Of a DNA stretch of 64,000 bases, positions 54,643-62,335 are shown piece after piece. The DNA is from Leptotrichia trevisanii DSM 22070 (GTDB lineage: Bacteria; Fusobacteriota; Fusobacteriia; Fusobacteriales; Leptotrichiaceae), in contig NZ_AXVL01000016.1 in assembly GCF_000482505.1 (NCBI RefSeq), positions 10,642 through 74,641 on the forward strand. Direction: 5' to 3'. The translations under genes were made by a program, and so were the position numbers. Position 1 is the first letter of the stretch. Every line of letters begins with the position of its first letter. Under the pieces are notes generated by a model. That model searched no databases. It saw only the letters and a list, made by a program, of their open reading frames with translations, and had not been told where the DNA came from.

Positions 54643-54728
54643 AGTTGATCTCCTGAATAATTTAAAACTCTACCTTCAAAAAGTTTCAAATAATTTATAT
54701 AGCTTTCATCTACTTCATATAACCTCAT
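54639..54728 (-). pseudogene. Truncated ToxN/AbiQ-like toxin (29 aa)
   Basis: MRLYEVDESYINYLKLFEGR and VLNYSGDQL resemble the N-terminus recalled for type III toxins (ToxN begins KFYTISSKYIEYLKEFDDKV). Only 29 of about 170 expected residues remain. It has a strong GAGGGGGA site and directly follows the ToxI-like RNA and its terminator, the classical type III order. The toxin is surely inactive. Confidence 0.55.
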
Positions 54729-54741
54729 AAATTCCCCCTCG

Positions 54742-54828
54742 AAAAAAAGCCACCATAATTGGTAGCTTTGCATTTAAAGTTGCTTCATTTTAAGGTAGTG
54801 GAACACCTGTTTTTAAATTTTTTCTTTC
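54742..54828 (-). ncRNA. ToxI-like antitoxin RNA remnant with terminator
   Basis: On the minus strand, AGGTG-ttcca-CTACCTT is followed by AAAATGAAGC and then a partial second unit AACTTTAAATGCAAAGC. The Pectobacterium ToxI repeat, from memory, begins AGGTGATTTGCTACCTT and continues TAAGTGCAGC, so the match is close. Then AAGCTACC pairs with GGTGGCTT (54747-54768), followed by T7, the terminator that limits toxin expression. ToxI arrays usually have several repeats; about 1.5 remain. Confidence 0.6.
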
Positions 54829-54834
54829 AATATA

Positions 54835-54862
54835 ATTATATCATATTTAGTTAATTAGTCAA
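54835..54862 (-). promoter_or_regulatory. Promoter of the ToxI-like RNA
   Basis: On the minus strand TTGACT (54862-54857), 16-bp spacer, TATAAT (54840-54835). A strong promoter right before the antitoxin RNA is expected for type III systems. Confidence 0.7.
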
Positions 54863-54905
54863 TGCTTTTTTCTTTTTTTATTTATAAATTTTTAAATTAT
54901 TTTTA

Positions 54906-55883
54906 TTAATCACAAAAATCTGTTGCAATCAAATATACTTTTACACAGCTTCCTTTTTGCTCAAAATCTTCAAAATTTTCAAATTTAGATTCTTCAAAGA
55001 CTGTTCCCCATGCGAGAAATAAGTCTGGATTTTCTGAACTTTTGGCTACTGCTGTGGCGATTTGACTGATTTCTTCGAGGCGTATGTCTTTTCCTGAGGT
55101 TATGTTCATTAGTATTTTTCCAGCGCCTTTTATTGAGCGTTCCAGAAGCGGTGTATTCAGTGCCTGTTCTACTGCCTTTTTTGCTCTGTCCTCTCCATCT
55201 GCTTTTCCAAATCCTAACACTGTCTTGCCTGAATTTCGCAATATAGATTTAATATCTGCAAAGTCCAAATTTACAATTCCCTGTTTTTTTATTAAATCCA
55301 ATATCCCTTTTACAATTGTTACAAAGGATTTTTCCCCTTTTTCATAAATATTTGCTATTGGAATGTCTGTATATAAATCATTTAATTTTTGATATGGAAT
55401 GACTATTACTGTATCGGCGAAATGTTTTAATTTTTTCTTTCCTTTTTTAGCAAGTCTTATTTTATTGGAGGCTTCAAATTTAAAAGGTTTTGATACAATT
55501 GCAACTGTTAATATATCCATTGATTTTGCAATTTCTGCGATAATAGATGAGGCGAATGTGCCGGTTCTTTCACCCATTTCAGCCATAATAAATGCCATGT
55601 CTGCCTTTTCCAGCTCTTTTTTGACTTGCATCTTTAACCCTTCTACGGCTTCATAAGAAATTATTGAAGATACAAATATTTTTGTATCAGCTTTTGAATT
55701 GTCTAAATTGCTTCTTTCAGTATCTACAGCTATAAAATCAGCTCTTATATCCTGTCTTGCCACCATTTTATTTATTACATTGTTCCCTGTTTTCCCTATC
55801 CCTATAATTTTTATCTTTACTCCATTTAATGTTTTTTTACCAATATTCCTTTTTTCTTCAACATCTTCGGCAATGTCCCACAT
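54906..55883 (-). CDS. FtsZ-like GTPase with an altered nucleotide loop
   Basis: 325 aa. The FtsZ fold is clear: IKIIGIGKTGNNVINKMV near 23-40, FIAVDTERSNL near 50, SSIIAEIAKSMDILTVAIVSKPFKFE near 112-137, and the T7 loop NLDFADIKSIL near 205-215. The tubulin signature GGGTGTG is replaced by GERTGTF (104-110), so GTP binding may be changed. The C-terminal linker and FtsA/ZipA-binding peptide are missing. No ftsA or other division gene is nearby. It may be a second, specialised FtsZ, or the sole divergent one. The N-terminal 20 residues precede the core. Confidence 0.8.
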   Translation of the reverse strand: MWDIAEDVEEKRNIGKKTLNGVKIKIIGIGKTGNNVINKMVARQDIRADFIAVDTERSNLDNSKADTKIFVSSIISYEAVEGLKMQVKKELEKADMAFIMAEMGERTGTFASSIIAEIAKSMDILTVAIVSKPFKFEASNKIRLAKKGKKKLKHFADTVIVIPYQKLNDLYTDIPIANIYEKGEKSFVTIVKGILDLIKKQGIVNLDFADIKSILRNSGKTVLGFGKADGEDRAKKAVEQALNTPLLERSIKGAGKILMNITSGKDIRLEEISQIATAVAKSSENPDLFLAWGTVFEESKFENFEDFEQKGSCVKVYLIATDFCD

Positions 55884-56286
55884 TGTCCTATCCTCCCAAA
55901 CAATCTTACTGTAAAATCATTTTTTTTATTACACGCAACTTTGAAGTATATCACACGAATCTTTGTTTTTCATTTCAAAAAAAGTTGATTTTATTTTTTG
56001 TTTTAAAACTACTTTAAAAATATGCAAAAACCGTCTTATAACAACAATAATAACAATTTCATCAGTCCATTACTAAAAAAATTTCAATATATGGCAATTC
56101 TAGTTTAAAACGGGAATAAAAGGTTAGTTTTTTACATATTTTACTCCAATTTTTTTAATGAATTGACTATATATTATAAAATTATAGAAAAATATTACTA
56201 TATTTCATTTTTTTTTATGAATTTTTGGATTATACTATTCTTGTAGATACAAAGAATTATTTAAATATAAATTGGGAGGCGGTTTT
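55884..56286. other. Divergent spacer between ftsZ-like and msrAB
   Basis: No gene is found. It must hold promoters for both sides. TATACT at about 56231-56236 is a possible -10 for msrAB, but no good -35 fits. A partial dispersed repeat (AAAACTACTTTAAAAATATG, near 56003) is present. No operator-like dyad is obvious. Confidence 0.5.
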
Positions 56287-57363
56287 ATGAAATCTAGAAG
56301 TCTACTATTATTCTTAATACTATCTTTAGCTTTATTTTCAGTAGTATTATCAAGTAAAAATAAAAATCGGAAAAACAGAAGTGAAAATAAGATGAAAAAC
56401 GAAAATATGGTTCAGACAGGAAGTGAAGACATTAGAGAAATTTATCTCGCCGGCGGCTGCTTCTGGGGACTTGAGGCATATATGGAAAGAATTGACGGGG
56501 TAAAGGATGCCACGGTTGGTTATGCGAATGGTAAAACTGAAAAAACCAGCTATAATATCATCGGGGCAACAGATCACGCAGAAACAGTTCACGTGAAATA
56601 TGATGCAAATAAAATTTCTTTGAGCAAGCTGCTTAAATATTATTTTCAAGTTGTAGATCCTACCAGTATTAATCAGCAGGGAAATGACAGGGGTAGACAA
56701 TACAGAACAGGAATTTACTATACCAACCCTAAAGACAAGGACATTATTTCACAAGAAATTGAAGAAGAGCAGAAAAAATATACAGATAAAATTCAAGTTG
56801 AAGTCCTGCCTTTGAAAAATTACATATTAGCAGAAGAATATCATCAGGACTATTTGAAAAAAAATCCTAACGGATATTGTCACATTGATGTCAGTAAGGC
56901 AGATGAAGTTATCATTGATCCAAAAGATTATCCAAAACCAAGTGACGAAGAATTGAAAAAACGGCTTACTCCACTGCAATACAGTGTTACACAGAAAAAA
57001 AATACCGAACATTCTTTTTCAAATGAGTATTGGGATAATCATGAAGCTGGAATTTATGTGGATATAACAACAGGGGAACCATTATTTTCCTCAAAGGATA
57101 AATACGATTCAGGATGCGGCTGGCCAAGTTTTACAAAACCTATTTCAAAAGATGTTGTAACTTATGCAAATGATACAAGTTTTAATATGGTAAGGACAGA
57201 AGTGCTTAGCCGAAGTGGAAAAGCCCACTTGGGACATGTTTTTGATGACGGCCCTAAGGACAAGGGTGGACTTCGATATTGCATAAACAGTGCTTCAATC
57301 AAATTTATTCCTTTAAAAGATATGGAAAAAGAACATTACGGATATTTAAGAAAATTAGTTCAA
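56287..57363 (+). CDS. msrAB: Fused methionine sulfoxide reductase MsrA-MsrB, exported
   Basis: 359 aa. An N-terminal signal-anchor (about 5-22) and a lysine-rich linker lead to MsrA (about 48-200), with the catalytic Cys in AGGCFWG (C58). MsrB follows (about 225-350), with the catalytic Cys in RYCINSAS (C332) and GCGWPSF before it. MsrA reduces the S- and MsrB the R-form of Met sulfoxide, here on envelope proteins. The MsrB zinc CxxC pairs are absent. ATG 56287 follows GGGAGG. The stop is the TAA at 57364-57366. The next gene, ccdA, supplies electrons; the locus resembles the Fusobacterium MsrAB-ModRS locus. Confidence 0.94.
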
Positions 57364-57390
57364 TAAAATGAACAGGATAGGAGATAATTT

Positions 57391-58029
57391 ATGTTTAATC
57401 AGCCATTATTAGTAGGAAGCGTTTTTTTAGGCGGGGTAGCAAGTTTTCTATCACCGTGCATCCTTCCAATTGTTCCTGTATATTTAGGCATTCTAAGCAA
57501 AGGGAAAAAAACAGTGCTTAATACATTTTTATTCATTCTAGGCCTTTCGCTTACTTTCGTGAGCATAGGTTTTAGCTTTAGCTTTCTTACAGGAATATTC
57601 TTTAATGACACTATAAAACTTATGGCAGGAATAATTGTAATAATACTGGGACTACACCAGACAGGTATACTAAAATTTAGCCTTTTAGAAAAAAATAAAA
57701 CCCTAAACTTTGATTTAATTGGTAAAAATTCTTCATTACAGGCTTTTTTGCTGGGATTGACATTTAGTCTGGGATGGACTCCATGTGTAGGCCCTATTCT
57801 TGCCTCAGTGCTAGCTCTCACAGGTGACAGAGGATCCGCAATCTACGGAGGATTGATGATGTTTATATATGTCTTAGGACTTGCCACTCCATTTGTCCTT
57901 TTTTCCTTTTTCTCTCAGGAGCTGTTAAAAAAAATGCGAGTTTTAAATCAGTACACAAATTATTTTAAAATTTTTGGTGGATTTCTAATTATATTTATGG
58001 GAATTTTACTAATAATAAATAAGTTTTAA
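57391..58029 (+). CDS. ccdA: CcdA-type thiol-disulfide electron transporter
   Basis: 212 aa with six membrane helices. The redox cysteines are C23 in FLSPCILP and C132 in GWTPCVGP, in the first and fourth helices. It passes electrons from cytoplasmic thioredoxin to periplasmic thioredoxin-like proteins. It starts 25 bp after msrAB. Together with the following thioredoxin it should keep MsrAB reduced. Confidence 0.94.
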   Translation: MFNQPLLVGSVFLGGVASFLSPCILPIVPVYLGILSKGKKTVLNTFLFILGLSLTFVSIGFSFSFLTGIFFNDTIKLMAGIIVIILGLHQTGILKFSLLEKNKTLNFDLIGKNSSLQAFLLGLTFSLGWTPCVGPILASVLALTGDRGSAIYGGLMMFIYVLGLATPFVLFSFFSQELLKKMRVLNQYTNYFKIFGGFLIIFMGILLIINKF

Positions 58030-58174
58030 TAATTTTCTTTTAAAATTTATTCTCTAAAATTCAGCAAAAAAATATTATATTGAATAATACTCAAAGATTA
58101 AACTTGAAATTTTTATTGAAAAAAATACAAAAATATTTATAAATTTGTTATAATATGGAAAGGAAGTAGTTTTT

Positions 58175-58645
58175 ATGAAAAAATTAATTGCGATAGTTGC
58201 AACTATGTTAAGTTTTGGTGTAACTTCATTTGGAAATACATTACAAGGGGTTCAGTTAAAGGATATTAATAATAAACCTGTTTCCCTTAACAAATACAAA
58301 GGTAAGAAAATATATATTAAAATGTGGGCTTCGTGGTGTCCTATCTGTCTTTCAGGATTAAGCGAAATTAATTCTTTAAGTGCAGATAAAAGTAAGAATT
58401 TTACAGTTATAACAATTGCTTCTCCGGGACAAAAAGGAGAAAAACCTACAGCCAAATTTATTCAGTGGTATAAAGGACTTAATTACAAAAATACTACTGT
58501 ATTGCTGGATGAAAAGGGGGAAGTGCTAAAAAGGGCAAAAGTTTTAGGGTATCCTTCAAATATTGTTCTGGATGGAAATTTGAATATTGTTAAAACTTTA
58601 CCGGGACATCTGACTGCTGCACAAATCAAAGGAGCTGTTAAATAA
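58175..58645 (+). CDS. Periplasmic thioredoxin-like (TlpA/ResA-type) protein
   Basis: 156 aa with a signal peptide (cleavage after TSFG or near 20) and a thioredoxin fold. The active site is WCPIC (C55, C58) in KMWASWCPICLSGLSEI; the cis-Pro loop is LGYPSNIVLDG. No lipobox is present, so it is probably soluble in the periplasm or held by the signal segment. It is the likely electron link between CcdA and MsrAB. Confidence 0.92.
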   Translation: MKKLIAIVATMLSFGVTSFGNTLQGVQLKDINNKPVSLNKYKGKKIYIKMWASWCPICLSGLSEINSLSADKSKNFTVITIASPGQKGEKPTAKFIQWYKGLNYKNTTVLLDEKGEVLKRAKVLGYPSNIVLDGNLNIVKTLPGHLTAAQIKGAVK

Positions 58646-59428
58646 GTGTATAGTATTTTAATAATTGATGATGAACCGATTATACGAAGAGGTATTAAAA
58701 CTTTTATTGATTTTGAAAAATATAAGATAAGTGATGTTTATGAGGCAGAAGACGGTAATTCTGCCTTTAAGACTTTTTCTGAAGTTTTGCCTGATCTTGT
58801 CTTGCTTGATATAAATATTCCATTTAAAAATGGCCTTACTCTTGCACAGGAAATGAAAGAGCTGAAAAACGATGTAAAAATAGCCATCATTTCAGGATAT
58901 GACTACTTTGAATACGCTCAAAAGGCTTTAAAAATCGGAGTTGAAGATTATATTTTAAAACCTGTTTCAAAGACTGATATAAATGAAATAATCTCAAAAC
59001 TGATTTACAGACTGGAAGAAACTAGAAAATACAACGAAGCCAGAAAAATTATTAATAAAATCAGTCACACTGAAAAAACTGCCAAAGATGTTTCCTACAG
59101 CAAGTATAAGGATATTTTAACAAAAAAAATTGAAGACAAATACAGCGAAATTTCCTTTAACTTAAATTCACTGGCGGATGAAATGAACTTATCCTCAGGA
59201 TATTTAAGTTCGCTTTTTAAAAATTTATTTGGTATTCCTTTTCAGGACTATTTAAATAATATGCGGATGGAAAAGGCAAAGCTACTGCTTTTGACAACGG
59301 ATCTGAAAAATTATGAAATTGGAGAACTCGTGGGAATAGAAAATTTTAACTACTTCAATTCAAAATTTAAAAAAACTTTTGGAATGACTCCAAAAGAGTT
59401 TAAAAAAAGTGTATTGGAGAAATTATGA
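58646..59428 (+). CDS. AraC-type response regulator (ModR-like)
   Basis: 260 aa. A receiver domain (1-120) has acidic DD at 8-9, phospho-acceptor D55 in LVLLDINIP, and K in LKPVSKTD. The C-terminal AraC HTH pair (about 160-260) has FNLNSLADEMNLSSGYLSSLFK and FNYFNSKFKKTFGMTPKEFKK. GTG 58646 directly follows the thioredoxin stop. By analogy with ModR it may activate the msrAB operon. Confidence 0.92.
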   Translation: MYSILIIDDEPIIRRGIKTFIDFEKYKISDVYEAEDGNSAFKTFSEVLPDLVLLDINIPFKNGLTLAQEMKELKNDVKIAIISGYDYFEYAQKALKIGVEDYILKPVSKTDINEIISKLIYRLEETRKYNEARKIINKISHTEKTAKDVSYSKYKDILTKKIEDKYSEISFNLNSLADEMNLSSGYLSSLFKNLFGIPFQDYLNNMRMEKAKLLLLTTDLKNYEIGELVGIENFNYFNSKFKKTFGMTPKEFKKSVLEKL

Positions 59429-61095
59429 AACTAAAAAAAACAATGAAAAATTCAATGTTACTCCAGCTATTTTTTTACTATCTGATTGGAAACTTATTAT
59501 TCATCCTGTTTTTAAGCAGTATTTTTTACTATACTTCAAAATACATCATAATGAATAAGGAAATTGAGTATACTAACGAAAATGTTATAAGTACATCCCG
59601 TTATATTACTCTTTATGCTGATAAATTGAAAAATATGATTAATCTTTTGTCTGTTGATGCCGATGTTAGAAATTTTTTAATATCAGGAAATGAAGATTCA
59701 AAAAAGAGCATTAAAAAAATGATATACTCAATTCTCGGGAATAATAAAGGAATTAAAAGTATTACTGTAATCGGAAAAAATGGTAACATTGTATCCAGTG
59801 ATAAAAACAATGATATGAAAATATCAGAAAATATGATGAAGGAAAAATGGTATGTCGATGCGATAAACAATTCAGATATGCCCGTTTTTAATCCCAGCAG
59901 AAAAAATTCCACCTCCTCTATGAACTCAGCTCTCTGGTTTCTGTCAATCAGTCGGGACATAAAAAATTCAAAAGGGGAAAATCTTGGTGTTATCGTTTTT
60001 GACATTAAATATGAAATTCTTGAAAGATATTTAAATTCCATTTCTTTTGGAAAACAAAGCGACAATATTATAGTAGACAAAAACAACAATGTTATTTACT
60101 ACAAAGACGTAAAATGTTTTGCCGATAAAAAGTGTCTTGCAAAATTTTCAGAAAAGAATAAGGATAAAGATACATATTTATATGAAATAAACATTGAAAA
60201 TACAAACTGGAGCCTAAGAAGCATAGCAAACACAAATGACTTAGTTACCTTAAAGAAAAATTTTTCCCACATAGTTATTATCATTTTCCTAGTTTCACTA
60301 GCTTTTTCCTCTATTATTACATTTATCGTAATAACAAAGATTCTAAAGCCTTTAATAAAACTGGAAAATCATATGCAAAATTTTGAAAATAATCTACGGG
60401 AATTTCATTTAAGTGAAAAAACAGGCTATGAAATTCAGAACCTTGTGGAACATTTTAATATAATGGTTGAAAAGATAAAATATTTGCGGGAATATGAAAT
60501 AAAGGCTCTTCACAGCCAGATTAATCCACATTTTCTGTATAACACGCTAGATACAATCATTTGGATGGCAGAATTTGAAGACAATGAAAAAGTAATCAGC
60601 ATTACAAAATCACTTGCAAACTATTTTAGGCTTTCCCTTAGCAACGGTCACGAAAAAATACCGTTAAAAGATGAAATTATGCACACTAAAGAATATTTAT
60701 TCATACAAAAGCAGAGATACGAAGACAAACTTTCCTATTTTTTCAACATAGAAGATGAAAGCCTTCTTTCCATCGAAGTTCCAAAAATCATAATCCAGCC
60801 AATTGTAGAAAACTCCATTTATCACGGAATAAAAAACCTTTCTGGAAACGGAATTATCACAATAGACGTTTACAGAGAAAACAGCACTGTCAATATCTCA
60901 GTTAAAGACAACGGAATAGGCTTTGAAAAGGCTAAACAGTTCAAAAAAAGCAAGACAGGCGGTGTAGGAACCCAAAATGTCGATAAAAGAATAAAATTCT
61001 ATTACGGCAAAAATTATGGCGTATTTATAAATAAAGACAACAACACCGAAGGAGCAGAAGTAATTATAAAAATTCCTTTTAAATCAAGTTTGTAA
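59425..61095 (+). CDS. Sensor histidine kinase, YesM type (ModS-like)
   Basis: 556 aa. Membrane helices lie at about 12-36 and 281-304. The periplasmic part between them is CACHE-like and contains two nearby Cys (C231 and C237). A HAMP-like segment follows, then the His_kinase domain with H369 in HSQINPHFLYNTLDTIIW, and the ATPase with VENSIYHGI, DNGIGF and GGVGTQNVDKRI. It overlaps the regulator gene by 4 bp. The Cys pair could sense oxidation directly, which is an inference. Confidence 0.92.
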   Translation: MKLKKTMKNSMLLQLFFYYLIGNLLFILFLSSIFYYTSKYIIMNKEIEYTNENVISTSRYITLYADKLKNMINLLSVDADVRNFLISGNEDSKKSIKKMIYSILGNNKGIKSITVIGKNGNIVSSDKNNDMKISENMMKEKWYVDAINNSDMPVFNPSRKNSTSSMNSALWFLSISRDIKNSKGENLGVIVFDIKYEILERYLNSISFGKQSDNIIVDKNNNVIYYKDVKCFADKKCLAKFSEKNKDKDTYLYEINIENTNWSLRSIANTNDLVTLKKNFSHIVIIIFLVSLAFSSIITFIVITKILKPLIKLENHMQNFENNLREFHLSEKTGYEIQNLVEHFNIMVEKIKYLREYEIKALHSQINPHFLYNTLDTIIWMAEFEDNEKVISITKSLANYFRLSLSNGHEKIPLKDEIMHTKEYLFIQKQRYEDKLSYFFNIEDESLLSIEVPKIIIQPIVENSIYHGIKNLSGNGIITIDVYRENSTVNISVKDNGIGFEKAKQFKKSKTGGVGTQNVDKRIKFYYGKNYGVFINKDNNTEGAEVIIKIPFKSSL

Positions 61096-61195
61096 TTTAT
61101 TCTCCTACTCCTTTTAATACTATTTCTCATTTTTATTACACACTATTAAAATATCCTTTAATCAAATTTTTTCATAATTTTATATTTTTTCTTTT

Positions 61196-61236
61196 TAAAA
61201 AGCAAGGAAAATCAATCGCCATTTCCCTTGCTTTAT
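61196..61236 (-). terminator. Hairpin with the TGGCGATTG loop, downstream of upp
   Basis: On the minus strand AAAGCAAGGGAAAT-GGCGATTG-ATTTTCCTTGCTTT forms a long stem (one mismatch), followed by more T. The loop nearly equals that of the terminal hairpins of the structured repeats at 35.9 and 46.8 kb. On the plus strand it could also end the modRS transcript. Confidence 0.7.
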
Positions 61237-61260
61237 AAATATTTATTAATCAAAATATAC

Positions 61261-61297
61261 AAAAAATACCCTAATTATTTTAATTAGAGTATTTTCC
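61261..61297 (-). terminator. Terminator of upp
   Basis: On the minus strand AAAATACTCTAATTA pairs with TAATTAGGGTATTTT (one G-T) and runs into TT-rich DNA; it lies 17 bp past the upp stop. Confidence 0.75.
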
Positions 61298-61313
61298 TAA
61301 AAAATCCATTTTA

Positions 61314-61937
61314 TTATTTTGTTCCAAATATTCTATCTCCCGCATCTCCCAATCCTGGATAGATATACGCATGTTCATTGAGTCCAGTATCAATTGCCGC
61401 AATGTACAAATCTATATCAGGATGTTTTGCACAAAATTTATTTATTCCTTCAGGAGCTCCAATAATGCTTAATACTGTTATGTTTTTTACACCCCTGTCT
61501 TTTAGGTAATCAATTGTGTAAATCATTGAACCACCTGTTGCAAGCATTGGATCTACTACGAAAACTTGACTTTCGACAACGTTTGTGGGCATTTTTGCGT
61601 AATAGTAGACTGGCTCTAAAGTTTCTTCGTTTCTGTAAACTCCCAGATGCCCTACTTTTGCATTTGGAAGAAGCTGCAATATTCCATCTATCATTCCAAG
61701 TCCTGCTCTTAGGATGGGAACTAATGTTATTGGCTTATCTAGAACTTTTGTAGTTGTTTTCTGAATAGGAGTTTCTGTTTCAATCTCCTTGAGCGGCAAA
61801 TGTTTTGTTGCTTCATAAACCATAAGTCCTGCTATTTCGTTTAAGCTTTCCCTAAAAAGTTTAGTGTCTGTATCTTTATTTCTCAAATTTGAAAGTTTAT
61901 GTTCAATTAGTGGATGTTTCAATTCAAAAACTGCCAT
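61314..61937 (-). CDS. upp: Uracil phosphoribosyltransferase
   Basis: 207 aa. Uracil salvage to UMP with [24 protein letters not shown] near 74-93, the PRPP loop [20 protein letters not shown] near 125-144, and the uracil-binding end [16 protein letters not shown] are diagnostic. It is not next to a uracil permease. A single-gene unit with a terminator; the PII-like gene lies 70 bp upstream. Confidence 0.96.
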   Translation of the reverse strand: MAVFELKHPLIEHKLSNLRNKDTDTKLFRESLNEIAGLMVYEATKHLPLKEIETETPIQKTTTKVLDKPITLVPILRAGLGMIDGILQLLPNAKVGHLGVYRNEETLEPVYYYAKMPTNVVESQVFVVDPMLATGGSMIYTIDYLKDRGVKNITVLSIIGAPEGINKFCAKHPDIDLYIAAIDTGLNEHAYIYPGLGDAGDRIFGTK

Positions 61938-62007
61938 TAATAATCACTCCGTTCATTTTTTTCTATACTCAAACTATATTTTTTTATTTCCTTGCAATTT
62001 ACAATCT

Positions 62008-62304
62008 TTACAAAATAATATCATCTACAGGTAAAACAGCAGCACCCATCGAGATACTCTTCCCTAAATCGATTTTCATAATTTTAATAAGCCGCATAAT
62101 TTCCTTTGCCTGCTCATCTTCCAGATACGTTACAAGAATGCTGTCAGTCCCTGGCCAGACATGGCTGTTAAAATGTTTTAATGTTTTGCTCCAACAGCTG
62201 TAAACTTGTGGAATTATTATATATTGCTCAATTCCATATTCACGCATTTCCTCTTTTATTTTATCTATAAAGTAGGAATCAAAATATATTTCAACCCTCT
62301 TCAA
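62008..62304 (-). CDS. PII-like transporter-associated protein (PG0541 type)
   Basis: 98 aa with a ferredoxin-like/PII-like pattern: KRVEIYFDSYFIDKIKEEMRE, SHVWPGTDSILVTYLED, and a C-terminal amphipathic segment. It lacks the T-loop uridylylation Tyr of classical GlnB. Such small proteins are found next to RND efflux genes, as here (31 bp after the RND gene), so regulation of that pump by a bound ligand is plausible but unproven. Confidence 0.7.
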   Translation of the reverse strand: MKRVEIYFDSYFIDKIKEEMREYGIEQYIIIPQVYSCWSKTLKHFNSHVWPGTDSILVTYLEDEQAKEIMRLIKIMKIDLGKSISMGAAVLPVDDIIL

Positions 62305-62335
62305 GAAAACACCTCCTTTTCTTTAAAGTTTATTA

